64,000 nt of DNA, from positions 1 to 64,000 of the forward strand of contig NZ_PYGI01000010.1 in the NCBI RefSeq assembly GCF_003014615.1. The letters are read 5' to 3'. The position numbers were made by a program, and so were the translations under genes. A model generated the notes under the pieces. It searched no databases. It saw only the letters and a list, made by a program, of their open reading frames with translations, and was not told the DNA's origin. Of this stretch, positions 41,123-50,231 are shown piece by piece (the stretch's first letter is position 1; each line of letters begins with the position of its first letter). This DNA comes from Marinobacterium halophilum. Lineage in GTDB: Bacteria > Pseudomonadota > Gammaproteobacteria > Pseudomonadales > Balneatricaceae.

Positions 41123-42147
41123 GTGCCGGGCAGGCTGACCAGGCGCACCGGGTCTCCAGCCTTGACCTCCAGCGCAGCGGCCATTTCCGCACTCAGCCGG
41201 ACCTTGTTCAGGGTCGGCTGCAGAGCTGCCTGGATGCAGCGAAACCCCGAACATCCGGTGTTGCTGACCAAATAGGTGCGTGCGTCCTTGGGCGCGGGGA
41301 CGGCGTCTATCACCACCTCTACCCGACGACTGCGCCGGATCGCGTCCACTTCGTCGGGTCGTGCTGCCAGGGTCGGTCCGGCATCGAAGATATCGACGTA
41401 GTGTTCATAGCGAAACCCCTGTGCCTTGAGCAGGCGACATGCCGGTTCGGTATCGGGATGGACACGACCGATCACCGCCTGGGCTTCGGCGGGTAGCAGG
41501 TGGATATAGATCGGGTGCTTGGGCATCAACTCGGCGATCACCACTTTGTTGCCGGAGCCGGTCAGAAAATCGGCTTGCTGGTAGTGCATGGAAAAAAAGT
41601 GCTGTCCCAGCCCTTCCCAGAACGGGTTGCTGTCGTGCTGGTCGGTAAAGCCGCGCATCTCGGCGATGATGCGGTCCGAAAACCGCTGCCGATGTTCGGC
41701 CATGAACAGGAAACGGGAGCGCGACAACAGGCCGCCGCCACCCCCGCCACGATGGGCCGGGCGCAGGTAGAGCGAACAGAGTTCACTGCTGCCGGTGTAG
41801 TCATTGCACAGGTACAGGGTGCGGAATTCGTTGTAGATCCCCAGCTGATGGGAGGCATGGACGATAGTGCCGACATGATAGTGATACCAGGGAGCATCCA
41901 GGCCTACAGCCGAGGTGATACCACAGGTTCCGAGCACCTCGCCGCTCTCGGTGTCTTCCAGCACGAACAGATAGGTAACGGGAGAGGGGGTACTGACCGC
42001 CTGGTGCAGATAATGGATCGATTGCTCGATCTTGTGCTTGAGCAGCGCGGCATCATCGGGCAGTGATGTGAATCCGGTGCCGGACTCGACGGCGATGGCT
42101 TCGAGCAGGCCGCTATCCGCAGCCGTGATGGGACGTACACGCAGCAT
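41119..42147 (-). CDS. astA: Arginine N-succinyltransferase
   Basis: AstA transfers succinyl from succinyl-CoA to arginine, the first step of the AST arginine-degradation pathway. The 342-aa protein begins MLRVRPITAADSGLLEAIA with the characteristic GFTSLPDD and YFVLEDTE-like (YLFVLEDTE) segments, MRGFTDQHDSNPFWEGLG and GHPI-type MPKHPIYIHLLP. The segment equivalent to GGGNGRLLSRSRFLF carries six consecutive glycines. AGGAGG precedes ATG 42147. The other ast genes (astB, C, D, E) are not in the window. Confidence 0.92.
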   Translation of the reverse strand: MLRVRPITAADSGLLEAIAVESGTGFTSLPDDAALLKHKIEQSIHYLHQAVSTPSPVTYLFVLEDTESGEVLGTCGITSAVGLDAPWYHYHVGTIVHASHQLGIYNEFRTLYLCNDYTGSSELCSLYLRPAHRGGGGGGLLSRSRFLFMAEHRQRFSDRIIAEMRGFTDQHDSNPFWEGLGQHFFSMHYQQADFLTGSGNKVVIAELMPKHPIYIHLLPAEAQAVIGRVHPDTEPACRLLKAQGFRYEHYVDIFDAGPTLAARPDEVDAIRRSRRVEVVIDAVPAPKDARTYLVSNTGCSGFRCIQAALQPTLNKVRLSAEMAAALEVKAGDPVRLVSLPGT

Positions 42148-42256
42148 ACCGCCTCCTGCCAATATTGATTCAGCTTACAGTATAGGCAGGGGTGGCATAA
42201 TGACATGCGATGTTGCCTGGGGGTATGATCGGCAACGATCCGTCATTGAGGAATAC

Positions 42257-42415
42257 ATGATGCGCAAGAAACTGATCAGTCTGCTGTTGAATACGCTGGT
42301 GCTCGTGTCATTAGGCACGGCAGTCAGTGGCTGCAGCACCATCGAAGGTGCCGGCAAGGATCTGGAAAAGGCGGGGGAAGCGATTCGGGATGCGGCTCGC
42401 AACGCGAACAGTTGA
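42257..42415 (+). CDS. Entericidin EcnA/B-type small lipoprotein
   Basis: The 52-aa protein has a lipoprotein signal with lipobox-type VSGC (cysteine at about residue 26), then STIEGAGKDLEKAGEAIRDAA, the entericidin signature. Entericidins were described as a bacteriolytic lipoprotein pair in enterics; single copies are common elsewhere and their role is unclear. GAGG lies a few bases before ATG 42257. It is an isolated gene between astA and the PII gene. Confidence 0.85.
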   Translation: MMRKKLISLLLNTLVLVSLGTAVSGCSTIEGAGKDLEKAGEAIRDAARNANS

Positions 42416-42435
42416 CCGCTGATGGCAACGCCCAA

Positions 42436-42480
42436 GCCGTAGTCCCGTTTTTCCCGGGATACGGCCTGAGCAGATCAGGC
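42436..42480. terminator. Tandem hairpins between the entericidin and PII genes
   Basis: An imperfect stem (CCGTAGTCCCG / CGGGATACGG, 42436-42463) and a second one (GCCTGA / TCAGGC, about 42463-42480) fill the gap between the convergent genes. Short T or A runs lie in the loops and not after the stems, so termination is likely but not certain. Confidence 0.45.
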
Positions 42481-42485
42481 GTGAA

Positions 42486-42827
<342 letters not shown>

Positions 42828-42914
42828 TCAAGTCCTCATAGATCTGTGGCAGTCCCACTTCGCTCCGGCCGGAAGGCCGGCGGAGAAAACATGGCTGCCA
42901 GTATACCCATAATC

Positions 42915-42942
42915 AAAAGGCTGCGCATAATATGCGCAGCCG
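42915..42942 (-). terminator. Intrinsic terminator of the glnK-amtB transcript
   Basis: Read on the minus strand, the perfect ten-base stem GGCTGCGCAT / ATGCGCAGCC with a three-base loop is followed by TTTT. It lies 25 bases after the amtB stop and separates amtB from the second PII gene. Confidence 0.8.
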
Positions 42943-42966
42943 GAAAGTTGTACGTATTGTGTGGAA

Positions 42967-44241
42967 TTATTTCTTGCCGCCGGCGAATTCCGGGTAGGCT
43001 TCCATGCCGCATTCGGCCAGATCCACCCCTTCATATTCTTCTTCTTCGCTGACGCGCACACCCATGACCGCCTTCAGGATCAGCCAGACGATCAGGCTGG
43101 CGACGAAGACCCAGCCGAAGATTGAGACGATGCCCAGCAGCTGAGCGCCGAAGGTCGCGTCGGCATTGTTCAGCGGTACCGCCAGCAGACCCCAGATGCC
43201 GACCACACCATGGACGGAGATGGCACCCACCGGATCATCGATACGCAGCTTGTCCAGCGTGATGATGGCGATGACGACCAGAGTACCGCCGATGGCACCG
43301 ATCAGGGTAGATGACAGAGCGGTGGGCGACAGCGGGTCTGCGGTGATCGCAACCAGACCCGCCAGTGCACCGTTCAGTGCCATGGTCAGATCCGCCTTGC
43401 GGAACCAGAGGCGGGCCACGATCAGGGCTGCAATGACGCCACCGGCCGCCGCCGCGTTGGTGTTGACGAAGACTTCAGCAACGGCATTGGCTTCACCGAC
43501 ATCAGACAGTTTCAGCTCGGAACCGCCGTTGAAACCGAACCAGCCCATCCACAGAATGAAGGTACCCAGGGTGGCCAGCGGCAGGTTGGCACCGGGGATC
43601 GCGTTGATCTCGCCGTTCTTGCCGTATTTGCCTTTACGGGCGCCCAGTACCAGCACAGCTGCCAGGGCTGCTGACGCGCCAGCCAGATGCACGATACCGG
43701 AACCGGCGAAGTCAGAGAAACCGGCTTCGCTCAGGAAACCACCGCCCCAGGTCCAGTAGCCGGATGTCGGGTAGATGAAGCCGGTCATGACCACGGCGAA
43801 TGCCAGGAACGCCCACAGTTTCATGCGTTCGGCCACGGCACCGGAGACGATGGACATGGCGGTCGCTACGAACACGACCTGGAAGAAGAAGTCGGAACGG
43901 GCCGAGTAGTAGGGCGCATCGTCGCCTCCGGAAAGGACCGCATCGGTCGCATTTTCGTCACCGATCAGTGCGCCGAAGCTCGGGATCACACCGCCAGCGT
44001 CGGAGCTGTACATGATGTAGTAGCCACACAGCAGATACATGGTACAGGCGATGGCGTAGAGGGCGATGTTCTTGGTCAGGATCTCGGTGGTGTTCTTGGC
44101 GCGTACCAGACCGGCTTCCAGCATGGCGAAACCGGCGGCCATCCACATCACCAATGCACCACACATCAGGAAGTAGAAGGTATCGACTGCATATTTCAGC
44201 TGGGCCAGATCCCCGGCTGTCGAATTCAGCAATGTATCCAT
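42967..44241 (-). CDS. amtB: Ammonium transporter AmtB
   Basis: A trimeric ammonium channel with eleven membrane helices, here 424 aa. Motifs are ALVMWMAAGFAMLEAGLVRAKN near the N-terminus, the GSGIVHLAGASAAL helix with the pore histidine, GWFGFNGGSEL, and SVHGVVGIWG with the second pore histidine. The C-terminal tail (about 395-424) ends in a glycine/lysine motif after an acidic segment and is the PII-contact region. It is flanked by two PII genes; the upstream one is 44 bases away. Confidence 0.96.
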   Translation of the reverse strand: MDTLLNSTAGDLAQLKYAVDTFYFLMCGALVMWMAAGFAMLEAGLVRAKNTTEILTKNIALYAIACTMYLLCGYYIMYSSDAGGVIPSFGALIGDENATDAVLSGGDDAPYYSARSDFFFQVVFVATAMSIVSGAVAERMKLWAFLAFAVVMTGFIYPTSGYWTWGGGFLSEAGFSDFAGSGIVHLAGASAALAAVLVLGARKGKYGKNGEINAIPGANLPLATLGTFILWMGWFGFNGGSELKLSDVGEANAVAEVFVNTNAAAAGGVIAALIVARLWFRKADLTMALNGALAGLVAITADPLSPTALSSTLIGAIGGTLVVIAIITLDKLRIDDPVGAISVHGVVGIWGLLAVPLNNADATFGAQLLGIVSIFGWVFVASLIVWLILKAVMGVRVSEEEEYEGVDLAECGMEAYPEFAGGKK

Positions 44242-44285
44242 AATTTTATCCTCAGGAGATAAACGAAAGCGGTAGTCGGTCGGGG

Positions 44286-44636
<351 letters not shown>

Positions 44637-44698
44637 CTATTCCCTGTGCGTCGGGCTGCCATCCGCGAGATGAGGTGGCGGGCCGTATGTCTTGACTT

Positions 44699-44715
44699 AA
44701 GCGAAGGTTGTGCCA
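44699..44715 (-). promoter_or_regulatory. Candidate sigma-54 promoter of glnK-amtB
   Basis: On the minus strand TGGCAC, five bases, TCGCT gives GG-N10-GC spacing, the sigma-54 (RpoN) signature, with one mismatch to the TTGCW half. It lies about 75-90 bases before the glnK start. An A/T-rich stretch follows upstream. Confidence 0.65.
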
Positions 44716-44813
44716 GTTTTTTTTTATGTTTATAAAACATGGAGTTGCGGAGTAAGTGTGACCGGATAGGGCCTTTCGTTGGCAGATAACAGGGCATGCA
44801 CGGTTGATTTCAG

Positions 44814-44830
44814 TGCATCATATTGGTGCA
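44814..44830. promoter_or_regulatory. Candidate NtrC enhancer site
   Basis: TGCATC-N5-GGTGCA is a near-perfect 17-base match to the NtrC site (TGCACC-N5-GGTGCA). Its centre is about 130 bases upstream of the expected sigma-54 start, the normal enhancer distance. It supports NtrBC control of glnK-amtB. Confidence 0.65.
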
Positions 44831-44922
44831 TGCTCGATCGCGGTGCGCAGGTTTCGATCTGACGCTGCACGGTGTTCTGGTTTATAGTGACGGTTGATAC
44901 CTGTTTGTATGTGGAGCACTGG

Positions 44923-45225
44923 ATGATTCATCAAAAACTGATCGATACCCTGTCTGGCCAGTTTAGTCAGCTGCTGAGCAATCGCCCTGAAATGCCGGGA
45001 CAGCATGAGCTGCAGGCACAGATTCGGGCCATGCTGCAGAGCAGTTTTGCCCGTCTGGATCTGGTCACCCGCGACGAGTTTGATGCCCAGCAGGCGGTGC
45101 TGATGCGCACGCGCGAGACGCTGGAACAGCTGGAGGCACGGCTGGCGGCACTGGAATCCGAGGGCATGGCCGCCGCGGAAACGCCTGCGGCTGACGATGC
45201 CGAGGAAGCGCCCCGCAACAGCTGA
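44923..45225 (+). CDS. ubiK: Ubiquinone biosynthesis accessory factor UbiK (BMFP/YqiC)
   Basis: A 100-aa coiled-coil protein of the BMFP family. In E. coli UbiK assists the soluble complex of late ubiquinone synthesis under aerobic conditions. It starts MIHQKLIDTLSGQFSQLLS, has LDLVTRDEFDAQQAVLMRTRETLEQLEARLAALE and an acidic Ala-rich tail. ATG 44923 gives the usual size. It is next to comM, as in Pseudomonas. Confidence 0.9.
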   Translation: MIHQKLIDTLSGQFSQLLSNRPEMPGQHELQAQIRAMLQSSFARLDLVTRDEFDAQQAVLMRTRETLEQLEARLAALESEGMAAAETPAADDAEEAPRNS

Positions 45226-45259
45226 TCTCTACCCCCTGTATAAGAGCCAAGGATGGCCC

Positions 45260-46774
45260 ATGTCACTTGCCGTTATTCATACCCGAGCCCAGCTCGGCAT
45301 TCAGGCACCTCCGGTTGCCGTTGAGGTTCACCTGTCGGGTGGCCTACCCTCCATGTCGATCGTCGGCTTGCCCGAAACGGCGGTCAAGGAAAGCCGTGAA
45401 CGTGTGCGCAGTGCACTAATTACGGCTGGTTTCGAGTTTCCGCAGCGCCGTGTCACCATCAATCTTGCTCCGGCCGATCTGCCCAAGGAAGGGGGGCGCT
45501 ACGACCTGGCGATCGCCATCGGTATTCTGTCCGCATCCGGTCAGCTCAAGGGCTGGAAGGCCAGTCCGACGGTGGAAATGCTCGGCGAGCTCGCGTTGTC
45601 TGGCGATATTCGCCCCGTACGCGGCATTCTGCCGGCGGCAGTCGCGGCCGGTAAGGTCGGGCGTGCTCTGGTGGTGGCGCGAGAGAATGCCGACGAAGCG
45701 ATGATGGCAGAGGGGACCGAAGTATTTGCCGCCGGTCATCTGTTGGAGTTGGTGGCGCACCTGACGCGCCAGCAGCAGCTGCCTGCCTGTGTCCCCGGTG
45801 ATGTCGACGATGCCGTGGCAACGGTGCCGGACCTCGCCGATGTCAAAGGCCAGCTGCAGGCGCGACGGGCACTGGAAGTGGCCGCTGCCGGCGGGCATAA
45901 CCTGTTGTTTTCCGGTCCGCCGGGCAGCGGTAAAAGCATGTTGGCCGCGCGCTTGCCAGGGTTGTTGCCGCCGCTGGCGACCGAACAACGGCTGGAGGTG
46001 GCGGCGATTGCCTCGGTATCGGGGCAGAGCGTGGCACCTGCCTGTCAGGGCATGCGACCGTTCCGCAATCCGCACCATACCGCGTCAGCCATTGCCTTGG
46101 TGGGCGGAGGCAGTCATCCACGCCCAGGTGAAATTTCGCTGGCGCATCAGGGGGTGTTGTTTCTGGACGAGTTGCCGGAATTTTCACGGCGAGTACTGGA
46201 AGTGCTGCGCGAACCGTTGGAAACCGGCGAAATCCTGATCTCGCGGGCGGCCCGTCAAACCCGTTATCCGGCCCGGTTTCAGCTGGTGGCGGCGATGAAC
46301 CCCTGTCCTTGCGGGTATCATGATGACGGCAGTGATCGCTGCCTGTGTACGCCGGATCAGATCCGCCGCTACCAGATGAAAATCTCCGGGCCTCTGCTGG
46401 ACCGCATTGACCTGCAGGTTCAGGTGCCGGCCCTGCCGGCGGCCACGTTATTGCAGTCCAGTGCAGTGGCCGAGACCAGTGCGACGGTACGCGAACGGGT
46501 GATGGCGGCGCTGGCGTTGCAGCTGGCGCGTCAGGGCAGGATGAACCGTGAACTGTCCGGTCGTGAACTGGAGCAGGTCTGTACACTGGACGGTGCAACG
46601 GAGGCCTTGCTGGTACGGGTGATGCAACAGAGTCAGCTGTCGGCACGTGGCTGTCATCGCCTGCTGCGCGTTGCGCGCACGCTGGCGGACCTGGCCGGTC
46701 AGGAACGGGTCGAGCGTGGCCAGCTGTTGGAGGCGCTGGCGTTCAGAGGGCTTGCTGGCGGCGGTTCGTGCTGA
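45260..46774 (+). CDS. comM: Mg-chelatase-like AAA ATPase (ComM/YifB family)
   Basis: ComM is a hexameric helicase promoting branch migration during natural transformation in Vibrio and Acinetobacter. The 504-aa protein has an N-terminal LON-substrate-like fold (VHLSGGLPSMSIVGLPETAVKESRERVRSAL), Walker A SGPPGSGKSMLAARLPG, Walker B-type VLFLDELPEF, a zinc-finger-like NPCPCGYHDDGSDRCLC, and the C-terminal helical region. ATG 45260 follows AAGGA. The end overlaps the opposite EAL gene by 32 bases. Confidence 0.94.
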   Translation: MSLAVIHTRAQLGIQAPPVAVEVHLSGGLPSMSIVGLPETAVKESRERVRSALITAGFEFPQRRVTINLAPADLPKEGGRYDLAIAIGILSASGQLKGWKASPTVEMLGELALSGDIRPVRGILPAAVAAGKVGRALVVARENADEAMMAEGTEVFAAGHLLELVAHLTRQQQLPACVPGDVDDAVATVPDLADVKGQLQARRALEVAAAGGHNLLFSGPPGSGKSMLAARLPGLLPPLATEQRLEVAAIASVSGQSVAPACQGMRPFRNPHHTASAIALVGGGSHPRPGEISLAHQGVLFLDELPEFSRRVLEVLREPLETGEILISRAARQTRYPARFQLVAAMNPCPCGYHDDGSDRCLCTPDQIRRYQMKISGPLLDRIDLQVQVPALPAATLLQSSAVAETSATVRERVMAALALQLARQGRMNRELSGRELEQVCTLDGATEALLVRVMQQSQLSARGCHRLLRVARTLADLAGQERVERGQLLEALAFRGLAGGGSC

Positions 46775-47978
46775 GCAGGTTGAGAAACTGGTCCAGGCAG
46801 ACCGGGCGACTGAAAAAATAGCCCTGCACCTGGTCGCAGTCATGGCGGATGAGGAATTCCAGCTGGGCACGGGTTTCCACGCCCTCAGCGATCACCTGCT
46901 TGTTGAGGTTGTGCGCCAGGTTGATGATGGCACGCACAATCTCTTCATCATCAATGTTGCCGGGGATACCGTCGACGAAGGACTTGTCGATCTTCAGCGT
47001 GGTGATCGGCAGTTTCTGCAGCAGGCTGAACGAGGAGTAGCCGGTGCCGAAATCGTCCAGTGAGAACTCCACGCCCTGATCACTGAGCTGGCGGATGGTG
47101 GAGCGTACATGCTCTTCATCACTGCACAGCGCGGTTTCGGTCAGCTCGAACTCCAGCGTGCGGGTATCCATGCGGTGTTCCTGCATCAGCCGTTCGATCG
47201 TGGGAGCCAGATGGCGATCCTGGAACTGACGGAAGGACAGATTGACGCCGATACGGCCATCCAGACCCGCCTCCTGCATGGCTGGCAGCCGCTTGCCCAC
47301 TTCCTGAATAATCCAGTAGCCCAGCGGCACGATCAACCCGGAGGCCTCGCAGGCGGGGATGAAACTGTTCGGCTGCTGCAGTCCGCGCTCGGGGTGACGC
47401 CAGCGGATCAATGCCTCGGCACCGCAGATGGCACCGCGGCGCAGATCGATACGGGGCTGGTAGAACAGTTCGAACTCTTCGCGCTGCAGGGCACGCCAAA
47501 GCTCGGGGTCGTAGCCGCCTGCAGGTACGGCGTCGGCGACAGTGACGGGGGCAGTATCGTGCTGATTGTGGTGCTGCAGCTGTTCGCAGTAGCGCAGGAT
47601 ACGGCGGATGGTATCGACACTGCTGCCGGGCAAATAAAGATGGTCATTGCGGAGGTCGGCCAGTAACGGCTGCCACTCAGGCTGTTCCGGGGAGTGGTGC
47701 AACAATAACACCACGGGCAGAGTGGGCAGCTGGGCTCGCAGTGCGGTTAACGCCACCGTGGCCTGCTCAGGCGTCGTGCTGTCCAGCAGGACAATGGGCG
47801 AGCCCAGGTGCTGTAGCACCGGCAGTGCCGCCGCCACGGAATGACAGCGGCAAAAACGTCCGTGCCACCAGGGCTGCAGCCAGTCTTGCCAACAGGCCTC
47901 CAGTGTTTCTGAAACACTGATCAGTACCAGTGGTGACCGGTTTGCTTCCGATTCTGTATGAACTGTATCTGCCAGCAT
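46743..47978 (-). CDS. EAL domain cyclic-di-GMP phosphodiesterase with N-terminal receiver-like domain
   Basis: The 411-aa protein has an N-terminal receiver-like fold (about 15-125) lacking the acidic pair of true receivers, and a full EAL domain (about 160-400): E188-A189-L190 in GAEALIRW, VNLSFRQF, ELTETAL, DDFGTGYSS, KIDKSFVDG, EGVET and QGYFFSRPV. All metal and catalytic positions appear present, so it should hydrolyse c-di-GMP. In Pseudomonas an EAL gene also sits next to rep. It overlaps comM tail to tail. Confidence 0.9.
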   Translation of the reverse strand: MLADTVHTESEANRSPLVLISVSETLEACWQDWLQPWWHGRFCRCHSVAAALPVLQHLGSPIVLLDSTTPEQATVALTALRAQLPTLPVVLLLHHSPEQPEWQPLLADLRNDHLYLPGSSVDTIRRILRYCEQLQHHNQHDTAPVTVADAVPAGGYDPELWRALQREEFELFYQPRIDLRRGAICGAEALIRWRHPERGLQQPNSFIPACEASGLIVPLGYWIIQEVGKRLPAMQEAGLDGRIGVNLSFRQFQDRHLAPTIERLMQEHRMDTRTLEFELTETALCSDEEHVRSTIRQLSDQGVEFSLDDFGTGYSSFSLLQKLPITTLKIDKSFVDGIPGNIDDEEIVRAIINLAHNLNKQVIAEGVETRAQLEFLIRHDCDQVQGYFFSRPVCLDQFLNLLSTNRRQQAL

Positions 47979-48055
47979 GGTGCTGCTTCCCCGTCACACC
48001 TGAATAAATCCTGCTCGGCAGGAACTGAATTTCATCAGGGGGCCATGTCATAATA

Positions 48056-48075
48056 GGCGATGCACATTTATCGCC
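48056..48075. repeat. Inverted repeat between the divergent EAL gene and rep
   Basis: GGCGAT and ATCGCC are separated by eight bases, a perfect six-base repeat in the 237-base gap 47979-48215. It may be an operator. A TATAAT hexamer at 48165-48170 could be the -10 of rep, but no convincing -35 precedes it. Otherwise I see nothing in this gap. Confidence 0.35.
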
Positions 48076-48215
48076 CAGTGAGACTACCACGGTTTATCAG
48101 TGTCCATAAAACGGTATGGTCAGGCGGGGGGCGGAGGAGCTGAACTCGACTCCGGTGGCGACCATATAATGAGTATCGGCCAGTTTTGAGCCAGGTTTAA
48201 TGTTTTTGAGGTGTT

Positions 48216-50231
48216 ATGAGCAAATTGAATCCCCGCCAGCGTGAAGCGGTGCATTACATCGGTGGTCCGCTGCTGGTGTTGGCCGGAGCCGGTTCAGGCA
48301 AAACCAGCGTGATTACCCGCAAAATCGTCTGGATGATCAGGGAGGCGGGGCTGGAAGCACGCCACATTGCCGCCGTAACCTTTACCAACAAGGCTGCGCG
48401 GGAGATGAAGGAGCGTGTCGGCCAGTTGCTGCAGGGCAAGGAAGGACGCGGGCTGACGATCTCCACGTTCCATACGCTGGGCTTGTCGATCATCCGCCGC
48501 GAACGCAAACACCTGGGATTGAAGGCCGGTTTTTCATTGTTTGATGATCAGGACAGCAAGGCGTTGCTGCGTGATCTTATGTTGCAGAACGACGAAGATA
48601 CCGACCAGATAAACGACGTTCAACATCGCATATCCAACTGGAAAAACGACCTGTTGACCCCGGATCAGGCCTTGGCCGAAGCCGAGTTGCCGCAGGATAT
48701 CCTCGCCGCACGGGCCTACGAGGCCTACAACCGCCATCTGCGCGCCTACAATGCGGTTGATTTCGATGATCTCATCCTGTTGCCGGTACAGCTGTTTATC
48801 GAGCATGCGGATGTGTTGGAACGCTGGCAACGTCGCATTCGTTACCTGCTGGTGGACGAGTATCAGGATACCAACCTGTCGCAGTACAAGCTGGTACGTT
48901 TGTTGGTTGGCCATCGCAGCGGTCTGACCGTGGTGGGTGATGACGACCAGTCGATCTATGCCTGGCGCGGCGCGCGGCCGGAAAATATGGTGCAGCTGCA
49001 GACCGACTTCCCCAGCCTGAAAGTGGTCAAGCTGGAGCAGAACTACCGTTCCACCAGCCGTATCCTCAAAGCTGCCAATACGCTGATCGCCAACAATCCA
49101 CATGTGTTCGAAAAGACGCTGTGGAGCGAGATGGGCTATGGCGACCCGTTGCGGGTGATTCATGCACGCAACGATGACGCCGAAGCGGAGCGAGTGGCCA
49201 CCGATATCCTCGACCGCCATCTGCGTGAGCGTATCGCTTTTCGCGACTTCGCCGTACTGTACCGTGGCAATCACCAGTCGCGGCTGATCGAAATGAAGCT
49301 GCAGCACTATCAGGTGCCATACAAGCTCAGCGGTGGTACCTCCTTCTTTGCCCGCGCCGAGATCAAGGACCTGATGAGCTATTTGAAGGTGTTGATCAAC
49401 CGTGACGACGACAACGCTTTTCTGCGCATTATCAACCTGCCACGACGTGAGATCGGTCCCAGTACCCTGCATGCGCTCGGCGAGTATGCGTCCGGCCGTG
49501 AAATCAGCCTGTTCGAGGCGTGTGGCGAGCTGGGGCTGGAGCAGGTTCTGTCGGCACAGGCGGTGGATCGGCTGCGTCGGTTCTGCCACCTGATTGATCG
49601 ACTCTATGACCGCTGTCGTGATGGCGACCCTATCGCCGCCATCCATGAGCTGATTGACGAGATCGATTACCCCGGCTGGATTCGCCAGAATGCGTCCAGC
49701 GATGTGGTGGCCGAAAAGCGGATGCAGAACGTCTACTTCCTGATTGAATCCCTGCAATCGACACTGGAGCGGTTGCAGGAGGAGGACGAGGATACCGGCA
49801 TTGAAGATGCCATTGCTCGCCTGGTACTGATCGACATGCTCAACCGCCAGGAAGAGGAAGATGACTCTGACCGCGTGCAGTTGATGACGTTGCATGCCTC
49901 CAAAGGGCTGGAGTTTCCACATGTATTCCTGCTGGGTATGGAGGAGGAACTGCTGCCGCACCGCAACAGTATCGAGATGGATACCATTGAGGAGGAGCGT
50001 CGGTTGGCCTATGTGGGTATCACCCGCGCACAAAAAACCCTGACCATGACGCTGGCCAAGCAGCGTCGGCAATTTGGCGAGTGGCTGGAGTGTACGCCCA
50101 GCCGTTTTCTGGAAGAGCTACCGGCAGATGACATCGAACACGAGGGTCGCGGCGATGATCGCCCTGAACAGAACCGCGCCCGAGGCCGGGCTACACTCAA
50201 TGGCCTCAAGGGGCTGCTGGATGATCTCTGA
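48216..50231 (+). CDS. rep: ATP-dependent DNA helicase Rep
   Basis: Rep is a superfamily 1A 3'-5' helicase that clears proteins ahead of replication forks. The 671-aa protein has MSKLNPRQREAVHYIGGPLLV, Walker A LAGAGSGKTSVITRK, TFTNKAAREMKERV, VDEYQDTN, VVGDDDQSIYAWRGA, LEQNYRS, LMTLHASKGLEFPHVFL and the ERRLAYVGITRAQ. Its 3' end overlaps the opposite histidine kinase gene by 26 bases. Confidence 0.96.
   Translation: MSKLNPRQREAVHYIGGPLLVLAGAGSGKTSVITRKIVWMIREAGLEARHIAAVTFTNKAAREMKERVGQLLQGKEGRGLTISTFHTLGLSIIRRERKHLGLKAGFSLFDDQDSKALLRDLMLQNDEDTDQINDVQHRISNWKNDLLTPDQALAEAELPQDILAARAYEAYNRHLRAYNAVDFDDLILLPVQLFIEHADVLERWQRRIRYLLVDEYQDTNLSQYKLVRLLVGHRSGLTVVGDDDQSIYAWRGARPENMVQLQTDFPSLKVVKLEQNYRSTSRILKAANTLIANNPHVFEKTLWSEMGYGDPLRVIHARNDDAEAERVATDILDRHLRERIAFRDFAVLYRGNHQSRLIEMKLQHYQVPYKLSGGTSFFARAEIKDLMSYLKVLINRDDDNAFLRIINLPRREIGPSTLHALGEYASGREISLFEACGELGLEQVLSAQAVDRLRRFCHLIDRLYDRCRDGDPIAAIHELIDEIDYPGWIRQNASSDVVAEKRMQNVYFLIESLQSTLERLQEEDEDTGIEDAIARLVLIDMLNRQEEEDDSDRVQLMTLHASKGLEFPHVFLLGMEEELLPHRNSIEMDTIEEERRLAYVGITRAQKTLTMTLAKQRRQFGEWLECTPSRFLEELPADDIEHEGRGDDRPEQNRARGRATLNGLKGLLDDL

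Noticed and set aside
48534-50072. 512-codon open frame antisense to rep
   Set aside because: It is a shadow of the rep codon bias: no ribosome site, no recognisable protein and complete overlap with a well-supported gene.
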